The translations under genes were made by a program, and so were the position numbers. From Paramacrobiotus metropolitanus (taxonomy: Eukaryota > Tardigrada > Eutardigrada > Parachela > Macrobiotidae), in assembly GCF_019649055.1 (NCBI RefSeq), contig NW_026570232.1, positions 496,001-560,000 on the forward strand: a stretch of 64,000 nucleotides of DNA. The letters are read 5' to 3'. This document shows, piece by piece, positions 44,701 to 58,258 of the stretch. How positions within the stretch are numbered: position 1 is the stretch's first letter; the number at the start of each line of letters is the position of its first letter. The notes beneath the pieces are model-generated. The model saw only the letters and a list, made by a program, of their open reading frames with translations, had not been told where the DNA came from and searched no databases.

Positions 44701-47700
44701 TTGGGTGTTATCCAACTGTCAATACCAAGCGACGTAAAATCAAACGGGAATTTCTAATACTGCAACTCAAATAATATAACGATTCTGGATAACTAAACAT
44801 CAGAAAACACAAAAGTTCGCAAAAATGTTATTTAACAGCAAACAAAAACGTACTGTTTTGTATGGCAGCCTATCACATCCAGTCTTACTGTGATAGCGGC
44901 CAATTTCATGTTTTGAAAACAGTATTATTCTGACAAGTCATGAAACGGATTAAAGATACCATTAAACGGGAAACGCGTTTTGGCGCCTCGAACAATTGAG
45001 TGATTTTTCAACTGAGTGATCGTTACATCTTATAATTATTTTCGTTAAAAAACTCCGCGTGACTGTTGAGCATTACGTGCGTAAATGTCAATGTTCTAAA
45101 AAGGAGGGTGCACCTATCAGAGACATTTCGAAGAAATTCGACAACAGCTGACGTCGGTAAGAGTCTGTATTTTAAATCCTGACGGCTTAAGCAATTTTCG
45201 AAACCCACTTCAAAATCCAACAAAATCTGCACTAATTTTCTGTCAATTCTACTGTTCCATTAAGAACCTGATTGTGATTCACCCCTATGGTGCGAACAAA
45301 TTTACGTTATCATCAACAACGCAACAACACCAGCTCTTTATACTGTATGCGGCATGTTGCTCGCGAGTAACATCATCAGTTTCTAGGTCACACGATCCGG
45401 TAACTGCTGTCCGAATGTACACAAAGCAAATTATAATTCACTCTCAATAATTATCACCTCGTATGGGCGCATCCGGCTTGGAAGTCTCTTTGCGCCATTG
45501 TGGTACGAAGACGGTGATATCTTTGTGGCCGCGCTGCTTGAAATAGTCCACACATAGCGCAATACCGCGACAGGAGAACATAACTTTATTTCCATGACTG
45601 CAAATATATAACGAAGATAATTAGAAATTTCTCACCATGAGCAACAGCAAACTTGATTCGCATTGTACGTGCGACAATCATTGCCTGATGCAAAAACAAC
45701 CCACTTAGCGCAGGAAACGGCTTTGTGCCGGTTCACGTTTTTCTCCCCATCGATCCTGTGAGGCTTCGAGTAGCGGAGAGAGAGAAGGGGAGAGAGTAGC
45801 TGGAGAAGGGAAGAGAGAGACAAGAAGCCGCAAGACACAGCAGCTTTGTGCTCACATGACTCCCAAGATTTTCAAATCAAAGACCATTTAACTACTGACA
45901 ATATATTATCACGTGAACAACGCCAGATAGGCTGAGATAGCCCAGCGGAAAACACTCCACAAAATTAACCTAAACCGTCAGCACCCGGCTAAGAAACACG
46001 GGAAGTAGCAAACGATGCAAATTATCCCATAACCATCTTCGTCAAACTCGCACTGCCGTCTTAAATGCTACAACGATCAATAACCCCTAACTGCTGACAA
46101 AGGGCCTCATTTTCCGTTTATTCTCCAGAAACGGACGTTAGTGAAATTAACTAACCAGTCACAAGATGGCTGGTAAACAGCGCGCACTGCTCTGAGCAAC
46201 TCATAACCAGATTAATTCGCATTTACTGAACTGTAAGGTCAGAAAGCATATCAAAGATTTTAAAGAAATTTAACCATACAAAAATAATCCTATCAATACT
46301 GAAAAATAAGGGAAACACAATATTATTATTATTATTTCGTTAAAAATGCATCCACGGCGTCAAGTCAAATATATCACAAGATGTGACAATTTCTGACATT
46401 TCCGGTAAAGGCATTAGTCCTCATCTTCTCCCAGTAAATCCCTTAACGTATCTCGATGCGAACCTCTGCCGAAACGGATCTTCGGCGTCCATTATAAAAC
46501 GTTTAACGGTAGCGACCTTCCCGTAACCCTCTGTCTAATGCATAATGCAGTCATACTTTTACCCCTCCCTGACAGAGAGTAAGGATTTAGTAGCTAATTG
46601 TCGGAGCCCAAGGGAATCCTGTGTCAGTAGACTGCACACATTACACACAACACACATATGCACGCAGAGTCGCAGACCAACCTCATTGCCACATTACTCC
46701 CATCAATAACGATGTGTCGGAGCTGGCTGACAGCTGGGCCAACAGCCGCCACGGAGGAACCCAACTGATTACCCAGGCCAGTGAACTCCCTGGTGTCCGC
46801 CTGGGCAGAGGTCAACAGGAGATCCGCTGGTGACCGGGTGTGGCTGGGACTGGATGTGGAGCCGGTGTCGGCACAATCCCCATCATCCTCTTCATCATCC
46901 TCATCCACCGCACTCTCCCCGGCCCCCAGTTTGATCAGCTCCGCCAGGAACTCGTTCTGGGTCACTTGGGTGCCCAGCTTCTCCAGTGCCTTCTGCACCT
47001 GACTTTCTGTGTAGCCCAGTTTCAGTGCAAACGACAGATAGGTAGTATAGGTTTCCGGTGCAGGATCATACTCTTCCTTGAGTGTCTCCGACACGGTGCG
47101 GCTCACATCCCGATGCTCCAGATTCTACCAAGAAAGCAAATTATATTTCACATAAAAGTACGGTAAAACGAACAGACTGGTCTGCTTCTCACTGGTCAGC
47201 TGTCGAAAATTATGCAATCAAATTTCCAGCGCTCACATTTGCATAAATTAATTCGAATTATTAAACAATTAATCTGTTACGAAAAAAACGGGAAGTGCGA
47301 GAATTTAAATATTTCTGGGGTAGTAAGGAAGATACTTATATTTATCGTATGTGCTCTCGCTATTTTTGTGTCTATCATCTGATTTTCGGATGCCCAGCAA
47401 TTGACTTGTTATGCCACTCAAACCAACGTCTGTTCTTAGGAAATGAAAAATCTACAGGTCAAAACGCTCGTTGAACGAATCAAGGTAAAACAGCATTGGC
47501 AATTATCAGAATTACGACGTCCAGAAAGGATCACACACAGTTAACCCTTCTTCTAAAAACGTATAACGTATTTTGATTCTTTATTATTTCCCCCTCCGCC
47601 TTCGTTTCGCCGTACCACAGCATGCCATGAAACGATTCAAAACATTATGCATAAATTATGACAAGCGATATACGAGTACAGTATATAAGTAAACAGTTCT

Positions 47701-49681
47701 TAGCAAGCGCAAAGCAGGTAAACCGTATTTTGTCATCATTTCTCGGCGGCCCCTTGGTAATTGTCATTCTGCAGAAATTTTACTAATAATGGCAGTACCG
47801 TAGCATTACCAAGCCGCACCAATTTTTCCAGCTACTCGGTAGTTTTAGTGCCCGTCGCTCAGTCGCGCGCGGAAAAAACTTATTACTGTAGCATAAAAAG
47901 CATACTGCACAGCATACTGCGTGCTCAAATAAAAAGTAACGAAATTCATGACAATAACAACAATCACCAACCGTTAAAACAAGAAATACCTCCGCAATCT
48001 GCACAATAATTTTAATTAATTATAGCACATACCAAATCACTTCATAATATTATTACTGCAAATTCATGCTGCGAATAATCGCTATCTCTTGCGCACAGAA
48101 CGTTTACATCCGGTTGGCCAACGCTGAACTTATATCAATAGCGTCAATGCATGTAATAAAGTTGTACAAAAGTGCGCAGCGAAAATGAACGTATTGTATT
48201 GACAACATTTTTATTCACGCGTGCTGCCGTAGTGAAGTTCCGCGTTCTTTATGAAGAAAGGCAAATTTCAATGCCGACGATAACAAAGATCGGCAAACTT
48301 TCAAAATGTTATAACCAGTGCTTATAGATTGACGAGTATTGTACCTATTTACCAAGGAATCGCGTCAGCTGTGCAAATAGCCATTTTAACCTTCACTGCT
48401 TCCAGCTTCGCCGACAAATAAGTATCGATTGCGATTTTAAAGGACTTACTGCAATAACTATTGCATAATTCATGCAGGAAATTATCAAACATCAAACCAG
48501 CACTAACCCACTTTTGCTTTAAATAAATTTAAGGAGTTACCGTACAATTCTGCAAAAAAGGCGAGAAAAACCGGCATTACATGGCATAATCTATGGCGAA
48601 TGGCGATGGTTTCTAAAAAATTCCTGAATATTAAATTTTTGAAAGAGAGCTGTTAAACATGAAAAATTATGTGAAATGCACTTATGGAGACTACTCGTTT
48701 CATCCATACAGTATGATACTATCCGAAACCCGTACAATGCAGTCCAGCAGCCTAAGTCCTGACTCCAGACGTATATTTGAAAAATGATTTTTAAATTGCC
48801 ACTAAATAAATGTAATATTCAAACTATGCTAATGAAAGATAAGCCTTAGGTTTCCGAAAAGAAAAATGTGCTCACCATGCAAAACCAAATTTCATGTTGA
48901 ATATGCAAAAACTCGAGATTTTGCGGCCGAAACTCCAGAAAAAAACTGCTGACAAAACGTGCAGTCTTGCGCTCTCAAGGGAGTGTGCTTGTTTTTGCGA
49001 CCATCACACCCCGGCAATCACACGATCATCAGCCATTCAACCTTCCGGAAATTTCCGACAACTACCCCGACACGAGACATATGCTGAACCCAAACCCTGA
49101 GCCTCACTAAAAAATCCATAAGTGGATTGCACAAAAAAACTTCATGAACGTTATGTACCACAATCTCAATCAGCACAAAAACCCACATATCCTTTCACAG
49201 ATTTTCATATCCGGCCAGCATTTTCCCTGAACAATATAAACCAGACAGTTAGCATATCGTGCTACAGCTTGCTGGGCATTAACTTTTCCACAGCATTTCC
49301 GTTTGACACTAACCGATCAGCGTGTCAAATCCCCACAAACTATCAGAACCACTCAGATGGATCCAAATGGAAAAACTGCGTGTATACAGCGGTTTATAGC
49401 TTGTACAGCATTTACGGCCGGTTTCGGTACACATCGTTTCATGTTTTGACCATAAAATCCCGAGCAGACGCATTAATAGTTCAATTATACTCGTGCAGAA
49501 AACATACCCGAACATTTCGTGTGACATTTCCCTCGGCGTTATCATCATCATGATCATCGGAATCGTAGCAAGAATCCGTCTTTTCCAGACCCGGCTTACT
49601 GCTGCATTCCTCTAATCCCGTTAAATCAGGTAGGTTGGGGGATGTGATCCGATCATCCAGCACTGCTGCTTCCGCTGCCAT
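41705..49681 (-). CDS. Regnase / ZC3H12-type endoribonuclease
   Basis: Seven exons in transcript order: 49681-49508, 47124-46682, 45597-45458, 44314-44080, 43890-43643, 43111-42476, 42141-41705; 770 residues and all phases close. Domains: acidic N terminus; UBA-like helices around residues 70-120 ([23 protein letters not shown]); PIN/NYN nuclease from about 190 ([96 protein letters not shown]), with the acidic metal-binding residues present; a CCCH finger ([17 protein letters not shown]); a long Pro/Ser/Gln-rich segment; and a C-terminal helical domain ([21 protein letters not shown]). Regnases cut stem-loops in mRNA 3' UTRs, often those of immune transcripts. The intron after exon 1 is 2.4 kb. 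Confidence 0.93.
45773..45829 (+). repeat. GA-rich purine tract in a Regnase intron
   Basis: A run of almost only G and A (GGAGAGAGAGAAGGGG and similar) of about 57 bases, in the intron between exons 2 and 3 of the Regnase gene. Confidence 0.6.
47125..49507 (-). other. 2.4-kb first intron of the Regnase gene
   Basis: The longest intron in the window. I see no transposon ends or coding content. ORFs inside (for example near 47761 and 49122) are short and unrecognised. Confidence 0.5.
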
Positions 49682-52679
49682 TATTCACCAGAACCCACTG
49701 CCTGCAGGAAAGCCGTGACTAGTTTGATGGCCTATGTCAGAGGCGCAGCGATAGTTGCAGGATCGACTCAGGAAAGTGAAATTACATTCCTCCTACCGGT
49801 GCCGGTGGCACAACGCATTCTGCACCCCAACCCTAACGACAAAAAATATATTCTGTACAGTACTGCTAAAAAAATTTATCTGACTGCACCGTGTGCGGCC
49901 TTATTAATACGACAGGGAATTTATTCGACACTATGAACTAACGCAACACGAAACATATCCGGTCATTAAAAATGATTAAACGTTACACACATCCTGCTAT
50001 GTATATGGCGAACAAGTTCATACAGCATGCCGCATGCTCATCGCTGCCAGGCATAACATGTGCAATATTAATCACGAAAAAAAGCAAACAATAATGTCTT
50101 GTCTTTTTTATTTACATCATAAACTCGTCATAGCTAGGCATGAGTATACGTGAAATTATCGTAAGAACATTGAAATCGCTTATCAAAGACGTAAGTTCTT
50201 TCTTTCCAGTAAACCTTCCAGAGCACATCTCTCTGATCTCATTCATACACAACAGAACTTTAACAGGAAGTTAGAAACAAAATATAAAAGAAATAATCCG
50301 ATGCAGGAAAAGAATCAAATACAACATATGCGCTTTACAAGGACAAAGATAATAATTATTATGATAGCTGACGTATATTCACACATAAGTGACATAAGTT
50401 TCAGAAATGGACACATACTCGTACCTAGAATTTGTAAAATTCTTCGGTTCAATTTAACCAGAAATTAAACCAAAATAAAACGAGTCAACCAAATAAAACA
50501 ATTCCTGTAGTTAGACGATAGCAAAATTTTTTAGCAGCGGTCCGTATTAAATTAGCCGCCTCTACGTATACAGCTGCAAGTTGCCATATAACGCACTGAT
50601 TTAAAAATAATAATTATATTAGAGAACACCATACAAAATTTAGATACAATTATGCCACAAATAACTAAGTAAAATCTTTCCAAAGTTGTACCGTATTGTT
50701 AATACGTTACTATGTGGAATTAATTGTAAATGCGAACTGCTAACCTAATGATACTAGTTAGTAGTTAACTACTGTTAGTAACTGATTTTCACTTTCGCAG
50801 CAAATGTTATGTGTGATCATTGCGAAAGCCAACCCAACATCTCTATGCTACAACTTAAGGAATGCATGAAAATTCCATCAAAAGGCATTGGCAAATATAT
50901 ATGTATGGTTAGATTAGTCTGCGGTACAGCCGTGCAAGAAACAGTCCAAAATTACGTAAGCAGCGTCACTAAGCACGCTGACAAAAATGTAAACAATAAT
51001 TTGAACCCACCAACTGGAAAATGACCGTAAACAACGTACGTAAACAGAAAAACACGTCTTAAAACATACCTGGAACCTGCAATTAGCAGTCAGGCAGCGA
51101 CAGCCAAAACGCAAATTTCAAATGCCAACCATTTATGAACGCGCAAAAGCCATGGCGGATTGACGCAATGTTGTGGTCCCAGATCCCAGACTCAAAAATT
51201 ATCGACAGCAGCTTTCAAGTTTAGGGAACAAAACAGATGCATGCAAAATTACCAACTCATAATTTATCATGCCAAACATTTGCTAAAGAATTTTTCTTTC
51301 TCTGCATGCGGATAACAGCTACTGCTACACGAAAGCGAAACACAAAATCCAGAACGAAAAAACAACCACGATGGAAACTTTTTTATAAAATGCATTTCAA
51401 TCTGGGCTAAAAAGGAAATGAGCCTGGTTTATCCGTTTATCAGACTGTTCACAGCGGATGCAGCAGCCTGAGAGAATCGAACAGGCGGTGACAGGGCGGA
51501 GTGTCTTACGACACACCAATAAAAAAAATGCTCGCTGAAATCGATTGTATTGACTTCAGTCCTGCCGACTCTTGCGTATACGATAAGCACTTGCACAGAT
51601 GCTTGTGCTAGCAAAAAATTCAAAACGAAAATTAATAATTTTAATATGTAAGTACCGCACAATAATTATTATTAGCGTACATGGTTACAGACTTTACAGT
51701 AACACTTTGTAACTTATTTTGTTAATACCTCAATTGTTGCTGCCGGTTGTAATGCAAATATGTAAATTTAGAACTTTTTTCGCTTTTTTGAGCAGCCATA
51801 CAAGTATGTACGTATTAAAACTACGGAATATCATCCGAACATGATTCAAATATTAATCTGTTATGCGGAAAAAGGAAATGATTATAATTTTTCTTATTTT
51901 GCAGCGTAAATTATTATAGATCTGAAACAAATTTAGTATAGCAGTTTTATCTTGTTCGGCCCGAACATAGTTTTACCTTCGTAGTCTGTACAATCAACAC
52001 TGCTGTTTGAAGCCTGTTTCGGTGCTTAATTGATTGATTAAAATATTTGGCTAATAAGGTTTAACTTTAGATCATCATGAGATTCATGACCTGCTTTGCA
52101 TTAGCATTGCAGTTTTTATGTTTATTATAGTATACGAGTAGGTATGTACATACATGCTAAATGTATGAGAAAGTTCAAAACCAGACCCATTGTAACTTAT
52201 CCTTGCTTTTTACCCTAAATATCTAATTTAGCATTAAAGTCACACAATGACAATAATTTCTTGCTTTTGCAATCTTTGGTTTTTTTAAAATTATGGCTCA
52301 CGTTATTCGTACCGGCGTATTCGCATTAGTAAGGCAATAATGCAATAAATGTAGCGAGAGCTTGTCACTTGATTGGTGCTGTTTAAAATTACTCCGTTGT
52401 CATAAGGGTAACTGGTAAGTACAATTATTTTGGTGATTCCGTCTTGCTCACCAGTCAGACGCTCCTCTATAAAGTATACGAGTACGTCTACATAATATCC
52501 ATAACCTCTTGCAGCTGGTCATTTCTGTTATTTTTGTTTTCTCATTCATTTTTACGAAACCAAAACACTTTGTTCGTGCAACAGCCGGCTAGGGATGGCG
52601 CAACAATAATTCACAAAAGATTAACAAGCCAGCACTGTTATATCACAAAGTTACTTAATATTTGTCGAGTCCTGCTTGT
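49682..52679. other. 3-kb gene-poor region upstream of the Regnase gene
   Basis: Holds the Regnase promoter and the 3' flank of the NDUFAF4-like gene. A degenerate tRNA-like stretch (B-box-like GTTCGATTC) lies on the minus strand near 51480. No gene recognised. Confidence 0.4.
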
Positions 52680-54415
52680 TCAAGATTTTTTCTTCGGCAT
52701 TAACCTCCTGAGTTTTTCCTCAACATTGACTGGCCTCAGAAGCCGATGCACCGGTTCATCCTTTTCTTCTTTCTGCGGTACCTCAATGCCCTCTTCGAGC
52801 ATTTTCTCCTTCATCAAAGCCTCCTGATCCTCTCTATCCATTTTTGCGTCTTCCTGCTGGACCTTCAGGAATGCCTGGGGACCGGCACTATGCGCGCCCT
52901 GCTGGTAGTCCTTTTCTCCTGTGACAGTTTCAGCGGGACGATATACTCCAAACTTTTGTTTATGTTGAAGTACGATTTCATGTCGACAACTTTTGGTTCT
53001 TCGTCCTTCTGCGGGACATGTATGGCGAAAATGCCGAAATAACGAATAAGATCAGCCACATCTGCCTCGGATATGTTAAACTGCCGACTGAGTTCCGGTA
53101 CGGTCCACTCTGACGGCTCCTGCTGATGGCTGGACAGGAGTTGTAAAGCGGATTTCAAGGTGAGTTTTCCGGGTGGAAGGGGAAGGTTGGAGTTGTAACG
53201 GGCCGTGCCGAATTCGTTTTCTTCCGGTGGGGCTCGCTCTTGTGGAAGGGGTTTTTGTGGATTGTGCTGCCGGGGATCTCGCTCAACAGGCTGCAAAATG
53301 AAATTTTTAAACAAATTATAAAACCAATAATTCGAGGCTAAATAAACTGGTAGCAAGTATCTTTCAGCTTAATGATTTCGTGTTTTACAACACAAATTAT
53401 TTATCTTCTAAAATAAATTACTTGATCTGCAACAGTTACAAGTGTTTATACTCTATCGCACATCGCACACTGTGCAGCACAAAGCTGCAAGCACGACACA
53501 CCTTCGGAAGGACTAGCCGAAAACAGCAATCGCAAAGCAGGGTTGCGTTCCTTATGTAAGTACATACTCGTTATAAATAAAGTTTTAAAACAGTTCAACA
53601 TGTTTGGAAAAATGTTCTAAAACAAGCATAACCAAGTACAGCAAGTATACTGAAAAATGCGCATCATAATAACGCATAAAGCCACAAATTATTACTGATG
53701 CTTTGCAAGTTTGCAGTCTGCACGTTACCACAATTCTCCACAAACTACCGTTTACTTATTTACTACAACAACACAATTTTTGTGATGCAATTTAATGCAA
53801 TGCAGTTGTTACACAATTCTGGTAGAAACTACAAATGACTAAAACAACAAAATTTTTGTTGACAATATTATGCGATTGCTTCAGCATGAAGTTAACTCCG
53901 TCTGCCAAAAATTCCGAATATCAAAACAGAGAGATTCACTAGCGTTTCAAAGTTGATAGAAAACAACCTTCGGAAACCGTAAACTTCTGATTTACATCAT
54001 ACAAAGTGTACTATGCACGCAAAACCTTACGCCATCAAAGGAAGGAGACAAAGGAACATCTTTCGAATACACTTTGACTTTTTTTAGCCAGTCATCCAAA
54101 ACAGGATTCTTCTCTGTCTCCAAGCCGGGGATCTGAGATTCTAATTATAAGAAAGCAGATCAATACAGTAATGGTGCCAGAGAAACTGTCTGCGCTAACT
54201 GCTAACAAAACCAAAATGAAGCTGGTCGGAGTAAACAAGTGCCTACTTGGTGTGGGATCCTGCTTTGCTGCCTCGCTGATCATCTTCTCCTCGGTGGGAT
54301 ACCGCGGAGGCGCTGCCCTGTCCGGGCGGTCAATCGCTCGCATAGCACGGTTCTCCACATTCCAGTTCCGAAAAACTCGCCGAACACCACGCGTCAAGAT
54401 TTGCCGCAGTCCCAT
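52680..54415 (-). CDS. NDUFAF4: NDUFAF4-like complex I assembly factor
   Basis: Exons in transcript order: 54415-54247, 54140-54031, 53290-52680. The start MGLRQILTRGVRRVFRNWNVENRAMR has Gly at position 2 (possible N-myristoylation) and the NxENRA motif of the family. The C-terminal conserved block GKLTLKSALQLLSSHQ, WTVPELSRQFNISEADVADLIRYFGIF matches NDUFAF4, a mitochondrial factor needed to build the early peripheral arm of complex I. In exon 3, after YIVPLKLSQEK, the frame used so far stops at 52865, but the adjacent frame stays open and protein-like for about 75 more codons (VQQEDAKMDREDQEALMKEK, then VNVEEKLRRLMPKKKS) to 52680. A one-base change in the A run near 52911-52914 would explain this; the given end depends on it. 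Otherwise the gene ends at 52865. Confidence 0.85.
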
Positions 54416-55244
54416 CACCAGCGATTTAAAATCTCAGAAAATCTCCGCTGATCAGTGATTGAATCTCCACTGTATTAGCAGGAAATAAAAATGTCACAGC
54501 GCTGAGTCCGACCAAATGTTCCACTGCAGACTGGCAGTGATCCGATCAGGGGCACATATTCCTGCACAATTCCATATGCATATGTGATGCGATATGTTGA
54601 TGTAGATTCTAGCATATATCTAGCATGCTATTGCTAATATATCATACACGCAATAAATACAAGTCGAATAAGGCTTTAAAAAACTGCAATCAAAGAATCT
54701 CCTAGTTGTGCAAAACTTTTATACATAAGTGATAAGTTATGTGAAGGATAAAATCATAAAAACCCGCAATGTTCAAATGGTTTGCAGAGCACGAGATAAC
54801 CAGATCCGATCGGCTTCCAGCCACTGTGCTACGGCGCTCGGGCGCTGCTTGCCTGCGACATAATTGTAAATTTGTAATTCCTTGACGTAGCTGCTGCACA
54901 AGAGCGGTCAGGTGTGTAAATGTGGTTTCTTTTCAAACGTCAGTTTCACCATCACTTTTCAGTTTTACTTAAATTCAAGCTTTTGTGAATTTTGTCATTA
55001 ATTTGTGATTATTACAGTATTATGTCTTTTTAGTAAGTACTGTACTGTAGTTTTACCTTTGCCGTGATCTGCTCCTAATTATCTGGCGTTTTGAGCACTC
55101 CTCGGTTAGTCGGTTGGATAACTTTTATTCCGCAGAATCTCCTGAGAGCCATAACACATGATCACGAGTAATTATAATCTGAGAGTTTCTTATGGTGTCG
55201 TTGGCATCCATTTTGAAACCGTTCTGTGCTGATACCCACTTGTG
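54416..55244. other. Shared upstream region of NDUFAF4 and PPIL4
   Basis: The two genes start 829 bases apart, head to head, so this stretch must contain both promoters and may act as a bidirectional one. No TATA box or other element was recognised with confidence. Confidence 0.4.
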
Positions 55245-58200
55245 ATGGCTGTCATCCTAGAAACCACATTAGGCGACATAACAATCGATCTTCTTGTGAA
55301 AGAGCGCCCAAGAGGTACGACTTATCATTCTGAGATTTCAAAAGGAAGCTTGGACTTCTGACTTGATGGTAGATTTTTGCGTTTCGCCACGTTACGTTTC
55401 TGCAACGCAAGGTACATTGTGACTTGCTTACCTTTGTTGCGTTGCAGCATGTATGAATTTCCTGAAGCTGTGCAAAATCAAATATTATAACTACTCCGTA
55501 TTCTTCAATGTCCAACGCGACTTTATCGCTCAGACCGGCGATCCGACGGGCACAGGAAAAGGTGGAGAATCCGTTTTCAGGTGCGGAGTAGGTCGAGCGT
55601 AGCTTCCTTGTCTGTGTTTTAGTGACGGTAAAACGATAATAAATGTAATGATTACAGTAAGCTTTATGGCGATCAAGCCGCATTCTTCGAACCAGAGAGC
55701 GTGCCTGTGCTCCGACACATCAAGACAGGAACCGTCTCCATGGCTGATAATGGACACAACATGCATGGATCGCAGTTTTTTATTACGCTGGGCGAGAATC
55801 TGGACTACTTGGACGGTAAACATACGGTGTTCGGGGAAGTGAGCGAGGGACTGGATGTGCTGCAGAAGATGAATGAATCCATTGTGGACGACCACAATCG
55901 ACCGTATCGCGACATTATGTAGGTTAATCAAACTTTTTAAGAAGTTTTCTGCTAATACCTCGGTTTTCAGTTATTATAAAAATCCAGGAGATGTTTTTAC
56001 TGGAATTTTCTTATGTTTGATGATTAGTTTTAAAATTATTATGACGCCGTCATATAATAAATTTTGACCGTAGAAGAAAGCAAAGAACAGTTTCGGTTTT
56101 CCCATGTTCGGTTAATTTTTCTGTGTTCACCATGATGGCACGGCTTTTAATAAAATCGAATATGCAGCCTAAATGCTATAGCTGCGACAAAGCACGTTAA
56201 ACTGAAACTGCAGTTATTATTATGTTTTTTATAAAAAATTTTCCCTTTTATGCAGCAGTGTAATTCGAATGGAAATTCACGAAAACCTACTCCATACCTG
56301 TACGATTCGTGGGCCTACTTTTTCGAAAAATCTTATTTGTGAATTGTATTAATTTTGTTTGCTTTTGACAGGATCAGCCACACAGTGATTTTGGATGATC
56401 CCTTTCCTGATCCCACCGGACTGAATATCCCCGAACGCTCGCCTTCTCCTACTAAAGAGCAGCTTGAGGTGACAGCGAAACTAAACTGCTTATGAAACTG
56501 ATCAAATGCTTCGCTATAAGAAACGATTTTTGTCGCATCATGCATTGCTTTCGGAATCTAATTATGGTTTTGCTGTCTTTCTTCGAATATCAATTGCCTT
56601 AGCCTGGTACTGTTAAATTGATTGTTAATCATAGCTGGCGCCACCGTGTATAAAGTCAGTTCATTTTTAGTCGATGAGGCTAGCTCCAGGAGAATCTGCG
56701 GAGGAATTTGAAGGATTATCCAAAGAGGAAATGGACGAAGTTGTGCAGGAGAAAGAAGCCGGCGCTCGAGCTAAGATTCTTGAAATGGTAGGCTTTGCGG
56801 CTGTTTGCGCTTATGGTTAGTGTGGAGATGTTTGGGTTGTACCCACCTGTTTTGGAAAATTAGATCGGAGACCTTCCCGACGCTGATATAAAACCACCTG
56901 ACAATGTCTTGTTTGTCTGCAAACTGAATCCGGTGACTACGGACGATGATCTCTTCATTATATTCAGCCGATATGGCCCTGTTAAAAGGTAAGAATTTGA
57001 GATTGTATCTGTACGTATGTACGACGACTATACCTATGTTGGTCACTTATCATTCCACAAAATGGGTTTGGTTTTTGCAGCTGTGAAGTTATTCGCGACA
57101 AAAAATCCGGAGAGTCGTTGCAGTATGCTTTTATCGAATTTGAAGAGGTAATAAGGCAATTATTGTATTATTGGTAGCCTTTCGTAGTATGTACTCTGCA
57201 CTTCGCGATATTTTTTTCGTATACTGCCGCTTGCTTGCATGGCTTTCTGTGGCGTGAGACATCGCATCCGCTGTACCACGCGAACGCAAAAAATGAATTT
57301 TTGATTTTATCTCAAAATTGATATGAAATGAAATAAATGAATGAAATATGAAATTTTAAGTCATGGATTTTTTATTTGACAGGCCGATCATTGTGCAAAC
57401 GCCTACTTCAAAATGGATAACGTGCTGATTGATGACAGAAGGATCCACGTCGATTTTAGTCAATCTGTTTCCAAACTGGATTGGATGAGCAAATGGAAAC
57501 GTGAGTAAAGTATATGTTTGTCATCGTCGCATATTTTTTGCGACCTGAAATTGAATCATAAAAAACTTAACATATTCGTGATGTTTGATGTGGACGAAGT
57601 TTCACGTTGAAGTTGTGTGGATGTGTAAGAAGTGTTCTACCGTTTTCTTGCTACATTTCTAAATAAATAAATTCTGCCTCATGCAGTTTTGTTTGAATGC
57701 ACAGAATCCCGCGCTGGCATGGCGAGTAGAGTTGCTCCGAGCGAAAAAAAGGAAAAGCTTCCTCAAAAATCAGCGGAACGTGAGGGAAAGAACCATTCCA
57801 AAAGCAGCGATAAGCGATCGGAAAAAGATGTTGACCGCAGACGTTCTCCAGGCCCGCCTCGGAGGATAAGGAGCAGATCTGACGACAAACACACTGTGCG
57901 GGTAGGTTTTTTCAAAAGCGTAGCGATAGAAATGTTTTCAGGAGGGTTGACCTTTTCTCAGACTTCAAAGTGCCCACAATAAGGCAGGCTTACTTACCTT
58001 CTTCACTGTGCTGTTGATTATCCTTTAGACAGTGCAATATATGACGATGTAGTCTTTTTTTGGTTATTCTTTCAGAAGTCTTCGCCATCCCGGCGGTCTC
58101 GATCGCGCGAACGGCGTAGGCGTAACCGTAGTTCTTCCAGGGATCGCAGTCATAAAAGGCACTCACCTGTCCGGGACCGAAGCCGAGAGCGCCGTTCCGA

Positions 58201-58258
58201 ACGCGACAAAAGGGATCGCTCATCTTCGCCCTCCTCTCACCGGCGCCGAAGACGTTAA
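55245..58258 (+). CDS. PPIL4: PPIL4-type cyclophilin with RRM domain
   Basis: Ten exons: 55245-55314, 55448-55580, 55658-55918, 56372-56468, 56671-56787, 56864-56988, 57081-57147, 57383-57500, 57705-57901, 58076-58258; 455 residues, all phases consistent. Residues 1 to about 160 are the cyclophilin domain ([63 protein letters not shown]). After an acidic helical linker come [20 protein letters not shown] and an RRM (about 235-315; [39 protein letters not shown]). The tail is Arg/Ser-rich ([10 protein letters not shown]-type), as in splicing factors, whereas vertebrate PPIL4 has a longer Lys-rich tail. Family members are nuclear and associate with spliceosomes; proline isomerase activity is not certain. 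No frame break. Confidence 0.95.

Noticed and set aside
51440-51530. Minus-strand tRNA-derived SINE-like sequence (ACTCCGCC..GTTCGATTC), similar to a box A-like stretch near 45935
   Set aside because: Only short resemblance, no defined ends or target duplication.
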